Positions 22,893 to 32,095 of a DNA stretch of 53,642 nucleotides are shown here, in pieces. The position numbers and the translations under genes were made by a program. This DNA is from Streptomyces amritsarensis (GTDB taxonomy: Bacteria; Actinomycetota; Actinomycetes; Streptomycetales; Streptomycetaceae). Location of the stretch: NCBI RefSeq assembly GCF_001953875.1, contig NZ_MQUR01000054.1, forward strand, positions 1 to 53,642. The letters are read 5' to 3'. Position 1 is the stretch's first letter; each line of letters opens with the position of its first letter. The notes under the pieces are model-generated. The model was not told where the DNA came from. It did no database searches and saw only the letters and a program-made list of their open reading frames with translations.

Positions 22893-24292
22893 CCGGTGAA
22901 CGCATCCGCGACGGGGCCCTGGAGCACCTCAAGCGCGAAGGCCGCATCGTCATCGTCGGCGCTTCGCTCGCGGGTCTGCGGGCCGCCGAGACCATGCGGG
23001 ATAAGGGGTTCGCCGGTTCGCTCACGCTGATCGGCGACGAACCCCACGAGCCGTACGACCGGCCCCCGCTGTCCAAGCAGGTCCTGCTGGGCAACGCGCT
23101 CGCGGACCACACGGCGCTTCCCCGCCGCCGGGCGATCGACGCCGACTGGCGCCTCGGAGTACCCGCGACCGGCCTGGACATGACCGCCCGCCGGGTCCGG
23201 CTCGGCAACGGCGACGAGGTCGAGTACGACCGGCTGCTGATCGCCACCGGCGTACGGGCCAGGCCGTGGCCCAACGAGGAGGAGGGATCCCTGCAAGGGG
23301 TCTTCGTCCTGCGCACCCGCGACGACGGCGAAGGCCTGCAACGCGCCCTCGCCGACAACCCGCGCCGCGTGCTCGTCATCGGAGCCGGGTTCACCGGGTC
23401 CGAGATCGCCTCCGCCTGCCGGGAACGCGGCCTGAACGTGACCGTCGCCGAACGGGGTGGCGCCCCGCTCGTCGGCGCGCTCGGCGGGGTGATCGGCGAG
23501 GTGGCGGCCGAGATGCACCGCGAGCACGGGGTCGACCTGCGCACCGGCGTCATGGTCACCGCCCTGGAGGGCGACCCCTCCGGACGGGTCCGCGCCGCCC
23601 ACCTGTCGGACGGCTCCACCGTCGAGGCCGACGTGGTGGTCGTCTCCCTCGGCGCGCAGCGCAACACCGAGTGGCTCGCCGGGTCCGGGCTCGGCGCCGG
23701 CCCCCGGGGCATCGCCTGCGACGCGGGCTGCCGGGCCTTCGACATCCGCGGCATCGTCACCGACGACATCTACGTGGCCGGTGACGTGGCGCGTTCCCCG
23801 CACGCCCTGTTCGGCTACCAGTTCCTGTCGCTGGAACACTGGGGCAATGCCGTCGCGCAGGCCGACACCGCCGCGCACAACATGCTCAGCGAGAGCGCGG
23901 ACCGCCGCCCCCACCTGTGGGTGCCGGCCTTCTGGTCCTCGCAGTTCGGCGTGAACATCAAGTCGGTCGGGGTGCCGCCGATGGGCACCGAGATCCTCAT
24001 CACGCAGGGATCGCTCGCCGAGCGCCGGTTCGCGGCCGTCTACGGCTACCAGGGGCGGGTGATCGCCGCCGTGACCTTCGACAACTGCCGGTGGCTGCCG
24101 TTCTACGAGCACCAGATCGAGAGCACCGCGCCGTTCCCGCCGCCGTTCGCCACGGTGGACCGCAGGCCTGAGGGGAACAAGCCCCTGCCGGCGGACTTCC
24201 CCGACCCCTCGGTCCCGACCCACGGCCCGACCATCACCCTCAGCGGCTACTCGCCGGCCGACCGGAAGATGACCTTCACCCCCGGGCGCTGA
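22889..24292 (+). CDS. FAD-dependent ferredoxin reductase
   Basis: A 467-residue NAD(P)H:ferredoxin reductase of the putidaredoxin reductase type. It has two Rossmann motifs, IVIVGASLAGLRAAE (FAD) and VLVIGAGFTGSEIAS (NAD(P)H), the conserved DRPPLSK block and the FAD-binding IYVAGDVA. The reductase C-terminal domain follows, with FWSSQFGVNIKSVG. The first 20 residues before the FAD motif are an extension. GTG 22889 overlaps the ferredoxin stop by four bases. It takes electrons from NAD(P)H and passes them to the ferredoxin. Confidence 0.9.
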   Translation: MTGERIRDGALEHLKREGRIVIVGASLAGLRAAETMRDKGFAGSLTLIGDEPHEPYDRPPLSKQVLLGNALADHTALPRRRAIDADWRLGVPATGLDMTARRVRLGNGDEVEYDRLLIATGVRARPWPNEEEGSLQGVFVLRTRDDGEGLQRALADNPRRVLVIGAGFTGSEIASACRERGLNVTVAERGGAPLVGALGGVIGEVAAEMHREHGVDLRTGVMVTALEGDPSGRVRAAHLSDGSTVEADVVVVSLGAQRNTEWLAGSGLGAGPRGIACDAGCRAFDIRGIVTDDIYVAGDVARSPHALFGYQFLSLEHWGNAVAQADTAAHNMLSESADRRPHLWVPAFWSSQFGVNIKSVGVPPMGTEILITQGSLAERRFAAVYGYQGRVIAAVTFDNCRWLPFYEHQIESTAPFPPPFATVDRRPEGNKPLPADFPDPSVPTHGPTITLSGYSPADRKMTFTPGR

Positions 24293-24331
24293 CCGCGCCG
24301 CGACCGCCCCCGAGGATCACGAGGACCCGTC

Positions 24332-25588
24332 ATGACCCAAGCCCTCCTGCGGGAGATCATCGACTACGCGAACCGGGCCAACCCGTATCCGCTGTACGAG
24401 GAGCTCCGCAAGACCCCGGTGTCCCACGATGGGAACGGCCCGTACGTCGTCAGCACGTACTACGAGATCCAGAGCCTGCTGCACGACCCGCGGATCAGCT
24501 CCGACTCGCGCAACCTGAAGTCGACCGGTGACGATCCCCTGGGGCAGTCGGCCGACGACGAGGGGACGGCGCTGCCGCCCTCCTTCCTCAAGCTCGACCC
24601 GCCCGACCACGACCGCCTGCGGCGGATGACGAACCGGCCGTTCGGGCCTCCGCACTCACCGCACCGGGTGCACGACATGCGCGACGAGCTCCACGGCCTC
24701 GTGGACGGGCTCATCGACAACATCGCCGCCACCGGGAACCTGGACCGGGTCGACCTCGTCGACCAGTTCGCGTACCCGTTCCCGGTGTCGGTGATCTGCC
24801 GGCTGCTCGGGGTGCCCCACGAGGACGAGCCCCGCTTCCACGTCTGGGCGGAGACCCTCGCGGCCAGCCTGGACCCGGATCCGGACGCGGACCCCACCCG
24901 GCGCGGCCAGGGCACCGCGGACGCCCGCATGGAGCTGGGCATGTACCTGGCCGGGCTGATCGAGGAGCGGCGCAAGAACCCTGGCGACGACATGCTGTCC
25001 CAGTTGGCGACCGCGGACGGCCCGGACGGCGCGATGACCACGATGGAGGCGCTCAGCACCTCCGCGCTGCTGCTGATCGCGGGCCACGAGACCACGGTCA
25101 ACCTGATCACCAACGGGATGCTGACCCTGCTGCGCCACCCGGACGTCCTCCAGCGGCTGCGCAAGGAGCCCGGACTGTCCGTCCCGATCGTGGAGGAGCT
25201 GCTGCGGTACGAGCCGCCCGTGCAGTTGCTGCCGCAGCGCACCACGCTCTCCGACATCGAGGTCGCGGGGGTCAACATCCCCAAGGGCGCGTCCCTGTGG
25301 CTGATCCTGGCGTCCGGCAACCGCGACCCCAAGCGCTTCGAGAACCCCGACCGCTTCGACCCGGACCGCAAGGACATCCAGCACCTCGGGCTGGGCAGCG
25401 GCATCCACAGCTGCTTCGGGGCGCCGCTGGCCCGGCAGGAGGCCCAGATGGCGCTGAGCGAGCTGGCCCGCCGGCTGGAGAACCCCCGGCTGCTGGAGGA
25501 CCCGCCGCCGTACCGCCAGAACGCGGTGCTGCGCGGGCCCCGGCACCTGCCGATCGCCTGCGACGGCGTCCTGCCGAAGGCCGCCTGA
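24332..25588 (+). CDS. Cytochrome P450
   Basis: A 418-residue bacterial class I P450. The I-helix oxygen motif is AGHETT, the K-helix ExxR is in EELLRYEPP, and the heme-ligand loop is FGLGS-type, LGLGSGIHSCFGAPLAR, with the axial cysteine. It belongs with the ferredoxin and ferredoxin reductase just upstream (spacing 39 bases, GAGGA ribosome binding site), so the operon encodes a complete electron chain plus monooxygenase. No biosynthetic core enzyme lies nearby, so the substrate cannot be guessed. Confidence 0.92.
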   Translation: MTQALLREIIDYANRANPYPLYEELRKTPVSHDGNGPYVVSTYYEIQSLLHDPRISSDSRNLKSTGDDPLGQSADDEGTALPPSFLKLDPPDHDRLRRMTNRPFGPPHSPHRVHDMRDELHGLVDGLIDNIAATGNLDRVDLVDQFAYPFPVSVICRLLGVPHEDEPRFHVWAETLAASLDPDPDADPTRRGQGTADARMELGMYLAGLIEERRKNPGDDMLSQLATADGPDGAMTTMEALSTSALLLIAGHETTVNLITNGMLTLLRHPDVLQRLRKEPGLSVPIVEELLRYEPPVQLLPQRTTLSDIEVAGVNIPKGASLWLILASGNRDPKRFENPDRFDPDRKDIQHLGLGSGIHSCFGAPLARQEAQMALSELARRLENPRLLEDPPPYRQNAVLRGPRHLPIACDGVLPKAA

Positions 25589-25646
25589 GCCGGCTCCTGG
25601 TGCTGTGCCCGGCAAGGTTCACCGGGTCGCGACGCCCGGCACGGCA

Positions 25647-26687
25647 CTAGCGATCGCCCGGCGGGAGGACGACGACCTCGGCGGGGGTGAAGGCCACGGC
25701 GACCCGGTCGCCGACGGCCGGAGCCCCCGCCAGGCCGCACTCCGCCTCCAGCACCGGGCCGCCCTCCGGCCGCAGCAGCAGCGCGACGTGCGTGCCGCGG
25801 AAGGTCCGGGACACCACCTCGCAGCGCAGGCCCGCCTCGCCGAGCACGACTCCCGCCGGGCGGATCAGCAGCCGCTGCTCCCCCTCGGGGGAGCCGGCCG
25901 GGACCGGGACCCTGCCCCATACGGTCGCGGCGGCCGCGCCCGTCACCGTCGCCGGGACCACGTTCTCGAAGCCGAGGAAGCGCGCCACGAACTCCGAGGC
26001 CGGACGCTGCCACACCTCCAGCGGCGTCCCGGCCTGCGCGATCCGGCCGTCCCGCATCACCACGACCCGGTCGGCCAGGGCGAAGGCCTCCCCCTGGTCG
26101 TGCGTGACGGCCAGGACCGTCGTCCCGAGCCGCGAGAACAGGCCCCGCAGCTCCACCACGAGCCGCTCCCGCAGCCCCCGGTCCAGCTGCCCGAGCGGCT
26201 CGTCCAGCATCAGCAGCCGCGGCGACGGCGCCAGCGCCCGGGCCAGCGCCACCCGCTGCTGCTCACCGCCGGACAGGGAGGCCACGGCGCGCCCCTGGGC
26301 CCCGGGGAGCCCGACCAGTTCCAGCAGCTCGGCGACCCGTGCCGGGTGCGATCCGCGCCCCGGACCGCGTCCGCCGCCGCGCATCCGCAGACCGAAGGAG
26401 ACGTTCGCGCCGACGTCGCGGTGCGGGAAGAGCTGGTGGTCCTGGAACATCAGGCCCACACCCCGCCGGTGCACCGGTACGGCGGCCTGGTCCGCCCCGT
26501 CCAGCAGCACCCGCCCCGCGGACACCTGCTGGAGCCCGGCGACGACCCGCAGCAGCGTGGACTTCCCGCTGCCGCTCGGGCCCAGCACGCACACGATCTC
26601 GTGCTCGGCCACCGCCAGGTCCACGGAGTCGACGACCGCGCGCTCGCCGAAGCGGACCGACACCCCTTCCAGCTGAAGCAGTGTCAT
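25647..26687 (-). CDS. thiQ: Thiamine ABC transporter ATP-binding protein (ThiQ-like)
   Basis: A 346-residue ATPase with Walker A GPSGSGKST, signature LSGGEQQRVALARAL, Walker B LLMLDEPLGQLD and switch region VTHDQGEAF. A C-terminal TOBE-like domain of about 100 residues makes it longer than E. coli ThiQ and closer to iron/putrescine ATPases. The start ATG shares one base with the permease stop (TGATG). Last gene of the thiamine operon, convergent with the P450. The thiamine assignment rests on the binding protein and the TPP riboswitch. Confidence 0.85.
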   Translation of the reverse strand: MTLLQLEGVSVRFGERAVVDSVDLAVAEHEIVCVLGPSGSGKSTLLRVVAGLQQVSAGRVLLDGADQAAVPVHRRGVGLMFQDHQLFPHRDVGANVSFGLRMRGGGRGPGRGSHPARVAELLELVGLPGAQGRAVASLSGGEQQRVALARALAPSPRLLMLDEPLGQLDRGLRERLVVELRGLFSRLGTTVLAVTHDQGEAFALADRVVVMRDGRIAQAGTPLEVWQRPASEFVARFLGFENVVPATVTGAAAATVWGRVPVPAGSPEGEQRLLIRPAGVVLGEAGLRCEVVSRTFRGTHVALLLRPEGGPVLEAECGLAGAPAVGDRVAVAFTPAEVVVLPPGDR

Positions 26688-28441
26688 CAGAACTCTCCGG
26701 AGGTCTTGTCGGGTCGCAGTCGCTCCAGCACCAGCAGGGACACCGCGCACACCAGCATCAGGATCGTGCTCAAGGCCATCGCCTGCCCGTAGTTCAGCTC
26801 GCCCGCCCGCCCCAGCAGCCGCGCCACGGCCACCGGCAGCGTCGGCTGGTCCGGCCGCGCGATGAAGACGGTCGCGCCGAACTCCCCGAGCGACACCGCG
26901 AAGGCGAACCCGGCCGCGATGAGCAGCGCCCGCCGCACCAGCGGGAGGTCCACCTCCCGCCAGGCGCGCAGCGGTGACGCGCCGAGCACGGCGGCCGCCT
27001 CCCGCAGCCGCCCGTCCACCGCGCGCAGGACCGGCAGCATGGTCCGCACGACGAAGGGCACGCCCACCAGGGCCTGCGCCAGCGGCACCAGGATCCAGGA
27101 GGTCCGCAGGTCCAGCGGCGGCTCGTCCAGGGTGATCAGGAAGCCGAAGCCCACGGTCACGGCGGACACCCCCAGCGGGAGCATCAGCATCGCGTCGAAG
27201 CCGCGGACGAAGCGGCCCCCGCGCCGGGTCAGGGCCGCGGCCGCGAGCCCCCCGACGACCAGGGCGATCGCGGTGGCGGCGAGCGCGTACTGCAGGGAGT
27301 TCCAGATCGCCTCCAGCGGCGGCACCAGGAAGGTGCCGCCGCCGGCGCCGGCGTCCTGCAGGGCCCGGTAGAAGCCGAGTCCGTAACCGCCCGGGGTGTC
27401 GAAGGAGCGCTCGACCAGCACGGCCAGCGGCGCCACGATGAGCAGCCCGATGGTGAGCAGGACGGCGCCGAGCAGGGTGCGCTGCGCCCAGCCGCGCGGC
27501 CGGTGCGTGGTGCGGCCCGGGTCGACGAGGCGCAGTGCGCTCTCGCGCCGGCGCACGGTCCAGGCGTGCAGGGCGAGGATCGCGCCGATCGCGGCGAACT
27601 GCACCATCGTCAGCACGGCCGCCGTCGACAGGTCCAGGAGCTGCGCGGTCTGCCGGTAGACCTCCACCTCCAGGGTGGAGTAGGCGGGTCCGCCCAGGAT
27701 CAGGACGACGCCGAAGGAGCTGAAGGTGAAGAGGAACACCATCAGGGAGGCCGCGGCCACGGCCGGGGCCAGCGCGGGCAGCGTCACCCGCCGCCAGGCG
27801 GCGAAGCGGCCCGCGCCCAGCACCCGTGCGGCTTCCTCCTGGCGCGGGTCGAGCTGGGCCCACAGACCGCCGACCGTGCGGACGATGACGGCGTAGTTGA
27901 AGAAGACGTGTGCGAGCAGGATCGCCCAGACGGTGGTGTCGAGGCGGATCCCGGCCTGCTCGTCCAGCAGTCCGCCGCGCCCGAGCAGCGCGAGGAAGGC
28001 GGTGCCCACGACCACGGTCGGGAGCACGAAGGGGACGGTCACCACCGCCCGCAGCAGCTCCTTGCCGGGGAACTCCAAGCGCGCGAAGACGTAGGCGCCG
28101 GGGAGCGCGATCAGCAGCGTGAGCACGGTGGAGGCGAGCGCCTGCCAGGTGGTGAACCACAGCACGTCGGCGATGTCGGGCCGGGCCAGGACCTCGCCGA
28201 ACCGGTCGAACTGCCAGCCGGTGTCGGTCTTGAGGCCGCGGCCGACGATCGCGGTGACGGGGTAGGCGAAGAACAGCCCGAAGAAGGCGAGGGGGACGGC
28301 CATCAGGGCGAGGCGGACGGCGGTGGCGCGCCCGCTCTCGCCCTGTCCGGGTGTCCTCCCCGGTCCGGGGACCGGGGCGGCGTCGTGGGACGCCGCGCCC
28401 GGCTCCTTCGTACCGCTTACTTCACGACGAGCGCGGTCCAT
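26687..28441 (-). CDS. thiP: Thiamine ABC transporter permease (ThiP-like, fused double domain)
   Basis: A 584-residue permease with about twelve transmembrane helices formed from two fused halves, each with an EAA loop: EEAARVLGAGRFAAWRRVTLP in the first and REAAAVLGASPLRAWREVDLP in the second. Fused permeases of this length are normal for ThiP and FbpB. The ATG at 28441 lies 25 bases inside the binding-protein gene; another frame-compatible start could be downstream, since AAGGAG occurs near 28408. The N-terminal 45 residues are polar and Pro/Gly-rich. Confidence 0.85.
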   Translation of the reverse strand: MDRARREVSGTKEPGAASHDAAPVPGPGRTPGQGESGRATAVRLALMAVPLAFFGLFFAYPVTAIVGRGLKTDTGWQFDRFGEVLARPDIADVLWFTTWQALASTVLTLLIALPGAYVFARLEFPGKELLRAVVTVPFVLPTVVVGTAFLALLGRGGLLDEQAGIRLDTTVWAILLAHVFFNYAVIVRTVGGLWAQLDPRQEEAARVLGAGRFAAWRRVTLPALAPAVAAASLMVFLFTFSSFGVVLILGGPAYSTLEVEVYRQTAQLLDLSTAAVLTMVQFAAIGAILALHAWTVRRRESALRLVDPGRTTHRPRGWAQRTLLGAVLLTIGLLIVAPLAVLVERSFDTPGGYGLGFYRALQDAGAGGGTFLVPPLEAIWNSLQYALAATAIALVVGGLAAAALTRRGGRFVRGFDAMLMLPLGVSAVTVGFGFLITLDEPPLDLRTSWILVPLAQALVGVPFVVRTMLPVLRAVDGRLREAAAVLGASPLRAWREVDLPLVRRALLIAAGFAFAVSLGEFGATVFIARPDQPTLPVAVARLLGRAGELNYGQAMALSTILMLVCAVSLLVLERLRPDKTSGEF

Positions 28442-29517
28442 GCCTTGACCCACTGCTCACGGTTCTTGGCGATGGCCTCCGGGGTGACGTTCTCGGGCTT
28501 GTCGACCACCACTCCGTGCTTGGTGAACAGCTCCGGCAGCGCGGCGTCCTTGGTCACGGGGTTCACGAACATCTGGAGGGGCATGTCCTCCTGGAACTTC
28601 TTGCTGATCAGGAAGTCCACGAGGGCCTTGCCGCCCTCCTCGTTCTTCGCGCCCTTCAGCAGGCCCGCGAACTCGACTTGGCGGAAGCAGGTGCCGGTGG
28701 AGACACCCGTCGGGGCCTCGGCGGGCTGCGGCTCGCCGTACAGCACCTCGACCGGCGGGCTGGAGGCGTAGGAGACGACCAGCGGGCGGTCGCCCTTGGC
28801 CTTCTTGCCGCCGGCGGAGCCGGAGAAGCGCTCGTTGTAGGCCTGCTCCCAGCCGTCGACGACCTCGACGCCGTTGGCCTTCAGCTTGCTCCAGTAGTCC
28901 TTCCAGCCCTCCTCGCCGTACTTGCCGACGGAGGCGAGCATGAAGCCGAGGCCGGGAGAGGAGGTCGCGGCGTTCTCGACGACCAGCAGGTTCTTGTACT
29001 CGGGCTTGACCAGGTCGTCCAGCGTCTGCGGCGGGGCGATCTTCTTGTCGGCGAAGTAGGCCTTGTCGTAGTTGACGCAGATGTCGCCGGAGTCGACCGG
29101 GGTGACCCGGTGCTCCTGGTCGAGCACGTACTCGGGCTTCACGTCGGCCAGGCCCTTGGCCTCGTACGGGGTGAAGATGCCGTTGTCGAGGGCCCGGGAG
29201 AGCAGGGTGTTGTCGACGCCGAAGAAGACGTCGCCGCGGGGGGAGCCCTTGGTGAGGATCTCCTGGTTCAGGGCGGCGCCGGCGTCGCCGGACTTCAGCA
29301 CCTTGACGGTGTAGCCGCTCTGCTGCTCGAACTCCTTGAGGACCGCTTCGGTCACGTTGAAGGAGTCGTGGGAGACGAGCGTGACCGTCTTGGACTTCGG
29401 GGCGTCGCTGGTGCCCGCGGTCTTGTCCTTGGCGTCGCCGCCGCCGCAGGCGCTGAGCGTGGTGACGCCCAGCGCGGCCGCGAGCGCGGCGCCCGCGATC
29501 TTCTTGGTGGTGCTCAC
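28417..29517 (-). CDS. thiB: Thiamine-binding lipoprotein (ThiB-like)
   Basis: A 366-residue binding protein. A signal peptide ends in a lipobox LSAC with the lipidated Cys at 24, followed by a Gly-rich linker. The mature start VTLVSHDSFNVTEAVLKEFE and the blocks DVFFGVDNTLLSRAL and VVSYASSPP are characteristic of the TbpA/ThiB family. The GTG at 29517 has AGGAGG nine bases upstream, and that site lies within a hairpin. A TPP riboswitch precedes it, which confirms the thiamine role. It is first in the thiBPQ operon. Confidence 0.92.
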   Translation of the reverse strand: MSTTKKIAGAALAAALGVTTLSACGGGDAKDKTAGTSDAPKSKTVTLVSHDSFNVTEAVLKEFEQQSGYTVKVLKSGDAGAALNQEILTKGSPRGDVFFGVDNTLLSRALDNGIFTPYEAKGLADVKPEYVLDQEHRVTPVDSGDICVNYDKAYFADKKIAPPQTLDDLVKPEYKNLLVVENAATSSPGLGFMLASVGKYGEEGWKDYWSKLKANGVEVVDGWEQAYNERFSGSAGGKKAKGDRPLVVSYASSPPVEVLYGEPQPAEAPTGVSTGTCFRQVEFAGLLKGAKNEEGGKALVDFLISKKFQEDMPLQMFVNPVTKDAALPELFTKHGVVVDKPENVTPEAIAKNREQWVKAWTALVVK

Positions 29518-29526
29518 TGGTGATTC

Positions 29527-29545
29527 CTCCTGGGATGACCAGGAG
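29527..29545 (-). promoter_or_regulatory. Hairpin sequestering the thiB ribosome binding site
   Basis: On the minus strand CTCCTGG (29545-29539) pairs with CCAGGAG (29533-29527), leaving a five-base loop; the second arm contains the AGGAG ribosome binding site. This is the expected shape of a translational expression platform for the upstream TPP riboswitch. Confidence 0.7.
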
Positions 29546-29553
29546 AAGACGCG

Positions 29554-29594
29554 GCCCTGCCCGGCGCTCTGTGGGAGCGGACGCCGGGCAGGGC
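29554..29594 (-). promoter_or_regulatory. 13-bp GC-rich hairpin between riboswitch and thiB
   Basis: A perfect 13-base inverted repeat (29554-29566 with 29582-29594) with a 15-base loop lies between the TPP aptamer and the ribosome binding site hairpin. It may be an attenuator-like terminator, though no U-run follows, or a spacer stem that positions the platform. Confidence 0.65.
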
Positions 29595-29613
29595 GCAACA
29601 GCTTGAGTGGTGA

Positions 29614-29707
29614 CCGAACTTCCTACCCCGAATGACCGGGGCGAGGTTCAGAGGGTCTGCGGATGACGGATACCGCACTCTCAGCGCTGTGGCGCTCCCC
29701 TGTCGGA
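29614..29707 (-). promoter_or_regulatory. TPP riboswitch (THI element)
   Basis: Read on the minus strand, the element has the conserved CTGAGA (29684-29679), the pairing GTGCGG/CCGCA around it, then ACCCTCTGAACCT and CCCCGGTCATTCGGGGTAGGAAG, matching the two-armed TPP aptamer. The closing stem P1 can form between 29703-29707 and 29614-29618. It controls the thiamine transporter operon thiBPQ; high thiamine pyrophosphate would be expected to repress it. Confidence 0.9.
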
Positions 29708-29769
29708 ATATGCAATTGGTTCGGCCACAGGGTACCCCGTGGCCGAATGAGGCCGGCCGGAAGCGGAAG

Positions 29770-30885
29770 CTAGCGCTCCGAGGCCGCCAGCTGGCCGCAC
29801 GCGCCGTCGATCTCCTGGCCGCGGGTGTCCCGTACGGTCACGGGCACACCGTGGCGGGCGATCGCCTCGACGAAGGCCTTCTCGTCCTCGGGCCGCGAGG
29901 CGGTCCACTTCGAGCCGGGCGTCGGGTTCAGCGGGATCAGGTTGACGTGTACGCGCTTGCCCTTGAGCAGCCGGCCCAGGAGGTCGCCCCGCCAGGCCTG
30001 GTCGTTGATGTCGCGGATCAGGGCGTACTCGATCGAGACGCGTCGGCCGGACTTCTCGGCGTACTCCCAGGCGGCGTCGAGGACCTCGCGGACCTTCCAG
30101 CGGGTGTTCACCGGGACCAGGGTGTCGCGCAGCTCGTCGTCCGGGGCGTGCAGCGAGACGGCGAGACGGCACTTGAAGCCCTCGTCGGCGAAGCGCAGCA
30201 TGGCCGGGACCAGGCCGACGGTGGAGACGGTGATACCGCGCTGGGACAGGCCCAGGCCGTCGGGCTCCGGGTCGGTGAGCCGGCGGATGGCGCCGACGAC
30301 GCGGTTGTAGTTGGCGAGCGGCTCGCCCATGCCCATGAAGACGATGTTCGACAGCCGGGCGGGGCCGCCGGGGACCTCTCCGTCGCGCAGCGCGCGCATG
30401 CCGTCGACGATCTGGTGCACGATCTCGGCGGTGGAGAGGTTGCGGTCCAGGCCCGCCTGGCCCGTGGCGCAGAACGGGCAGTTCATACCGCAGCCGGCCT
30501 GCGAGGAGATGCACATGGTGACCCGGTCGGGGTAGCGCATCAGCACGGACTCGACGAGCGTGCCGTCGTGCAGCTTCCACAGGGTCTTGCGGGTGGTGTC
30601 GTCGTCGCAGCTGATGTGCCGGATGACGGTCATCAGGTCCGGGAGGAGCTCCTGCTGAAGCCTGGTCCGGGAGCCCGCGGGGATGTCCGTCCACTCGGCC
30701 GGGTCGTGGGCGTAGCGGGCGAAGTAGTGCTGGGAGAGCTGCTTGGCCCGGAAGGGCTTCTCACCGATCGCGGCGACCGCTTCGCGGCGCTCGGCCGGGG
30801 TCATGTCGGCGAGGTGCCGGGGCGGCTTCTTGGCCCCGCGGGGAGCGACGAAGGTGAGCTCACCCGGAGCGGGACGGGGGGCCAT
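29770..30885 (-). CDS. rlmN: 23S rRNA/tRNA adenine C2-methyltransferase
   Basis: A 371-residue radical SAM enzyme that methylates A2503 of 23S rRNA (and A37 of some tRNAs). The cluster motif CGMNCPFC is intact, as are FMGMGEPLANY and the segment ALIRDIND; the C-terminal GACGQL block contains the cysteine used in catalysis. Length is normal. It is the last gene of the minus-strand run that starts with frr and cdsA, but a strong hairpin lies between cdsA and it, so it may have its own promoter in the 133-base gap. Confidence 0.95.
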   Translation of the reverse strand: MAPRPAPGELTFVAPRGAKKPPRHLADMTPAERREAVAAIGEKPFRAKQLSQHYFARYAHDPAEWTDIPAGSRTRLQQELLPDLMTVIRHISCDDDTTRKTLWKLHDGTLVESVLMRYPDRVTMCISSQAGCGMNCPFCATGQAGLDRNLSTAEIVHQIVDGMRALRDGEVPGGPARLSNIVFMGMGEPLANYNRVVGAIRRLTDPEPDGLGLSQRGITVSTVGLVPAMLRFADEGFKCRLAVSLHAPDDELRDTLVPVNTRWKVREVLDAAWEYAEKSGRRVSIEYALIRDINDQAWRGDLLGRLLKGKRVHVNLIPLNPTPGSKWTASRPEDEKAFVEAIARHGVPVTVRDTRGQEIDGACGQLAASER

Positions 30886-30963
30886 GCGGTACTCCTCAGT
30901 ACGACGAGGTGGGGGTCACCCCGCGCGTGCAGGGCCGGTCCGCGACTGAAGCCGCTGGACGGA

Positions 30964-30994
30964 AAGGGCGCGCCGCGTACACGCGGCGCGCCCT
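30964..30994 (-). terminator. Hairpin terminator after cdsA
   Basis: AGGGCGCGCCGCG and its complement form a 13-pair perfect stem with a TACA-type tetraloop; on the minus strand TTTCC follows the stem. It lies 25 bases after the cdsA stop. Confidence 0.75.
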
Positions 30995-31018
30995 CCAGGA
31001 TAACCCGACCGGGACCTC

Positions 31019-32095
31019 TCAGCCGGTGCCCACGAAAGCGGCCAGCAGCAGCCACACCACCGGAGCGGTGGGCAGCAGCGAGTCCAGCCGGTCCATGATG
31101 CCGCCGTGCCCCGGCAGCAGGGTGCCCATGTCCTTGATGCCCAGGTCCCGCTTGATCATCGACTCGCCCAGGTCGCCCAGGGTGGCGCTGACCGCGACCG
31201 CGAGGCCGAGCAGCAGCCCCTGCCACCAGGCGCCGCCGTCGATCAGGAACTCCATGCAGAGCGCGCCGGCGGCCATGGCGAAGGCCACCGCGCCGAAGAG
31301 CCCCTCGCGGGTCTTGCCGGGGCTGATGCGCGGCGCGAGCTTGGTCTTCCCGAAGCGCCAGCCCACCGCGTAGGCCCCGGTGTCGCTGACCACGGTCAGG
31401 AGCAGGAAGGTGATCACACGCTGCGGCCCGTCGTCGGCGGTCAGCAGCATCGCCACGAAGGTGGCCAGGAAGGGCACGTAGAACGCCGCGAAGGCGCCCG
31501 CCGTGACGTCCTTGAGGTAGTCCTCGGGCGGTTCGGTCATCCGCCACACCAGGACGGCCAGCACGGTCAGCGCCATGGCCACCCAGGCGCCCTCGGCCCC
31601 CCGGACGTATCCGGCGATGACCATGGCCGCGCCACCGACCGCGAGCGGGACCAGAGGGGCCTTGATGCCCTTCTTCTCCTGCAGCCGGGAGGTGAGCTCC
31701 CACAGCCCGACGACGACGGCGACGACGATGACGCCGACGAAGACCGCCTTGACGATCAGGAGCGATGCGAAGATCACCGCGCCGAGACCGACGCCGACCC
31801 CTATCGCGGCACGCAGGTCCCGCCCCGCCCGCTTCTTCTGCGGCGGGGGGGAGGAGTCCTGCGGGTGCTCGGCATGCGGGGGCGGGGGGCTGGGCATGGG
31901 CTCCTGCGGCGGCGTATCGGCGCGGAAGAGGGAGCCGCCGTCCGAGACGGCCCCTCTGTCGCGTGCTTCCCGGTCGTCGAAGTCACGGCCGGCGGCATCG
32001 GGCACGATGGGCATGGGCCGAGTGTGCGGGCCCACCTGCGCATCGTATGCGGGACCCGCCGGAACCGGCTCCGGCTGCCAGGAAGAGTCGTTCAT
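31019..32095 (-). CDS. cdsA: Phosphatidate cytidylyltransferase
   Basis: A 358-residue enzyme that makes CDP-diacylglycerol from phosphatidic acid and CTP in the membrane. The family signature is near the C-terminus: SMIKRDLGIKDMGTLLPGHGG followed by IMDRLDS. SDTGAYAVGWRFG precedes it. About eight transmembrane helices follow a 110-residue hydrophilic, Pro-rich N-terminal extension common in streptomycetes. The ATG overlaps the frr stop by one base (TGATG). Confidence 0.95.
   Translation of the reverse strand: MNDSSWQPEPVPAGPAYDAQVGPHTRPMPIVPDAAGRDFDDREARDRGAVSDGGSLFRADTPPQEPMPSPPPPHAEHPQDSSPPPQKKRAGRDLRAAIGVGVGLGAVIFASLLIVKAVFVGVIVVAVVVGLWELTSRLQEKKGIKAPLVPLAVGGAAMVIAGYVRGAEGAWVAMALTVLAVLVWRMTEPPEDYLKDVTAGAFAAFYVPFLATFVAMLLTADDGPQRVITFLLLTVVSDTGAYAVGWRFGKTKLAPRISPGKTREGLFGAVAFAMAAGALCMEFLIDGGAWWQGLLLGLAVAVSATLGDLGESMIKRDLGIKDMGTLLPGHGGIMDRLDSLLPTAPVVWLLLAAFVGTG

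Noticed and set aside
25589..25646. GCCCGGCA-type repeats between the P450 gene and thiQ as a terminator
   Set aside because: The two copies are mostly direct, not inverted, so no stable stem could be drawn by eye.
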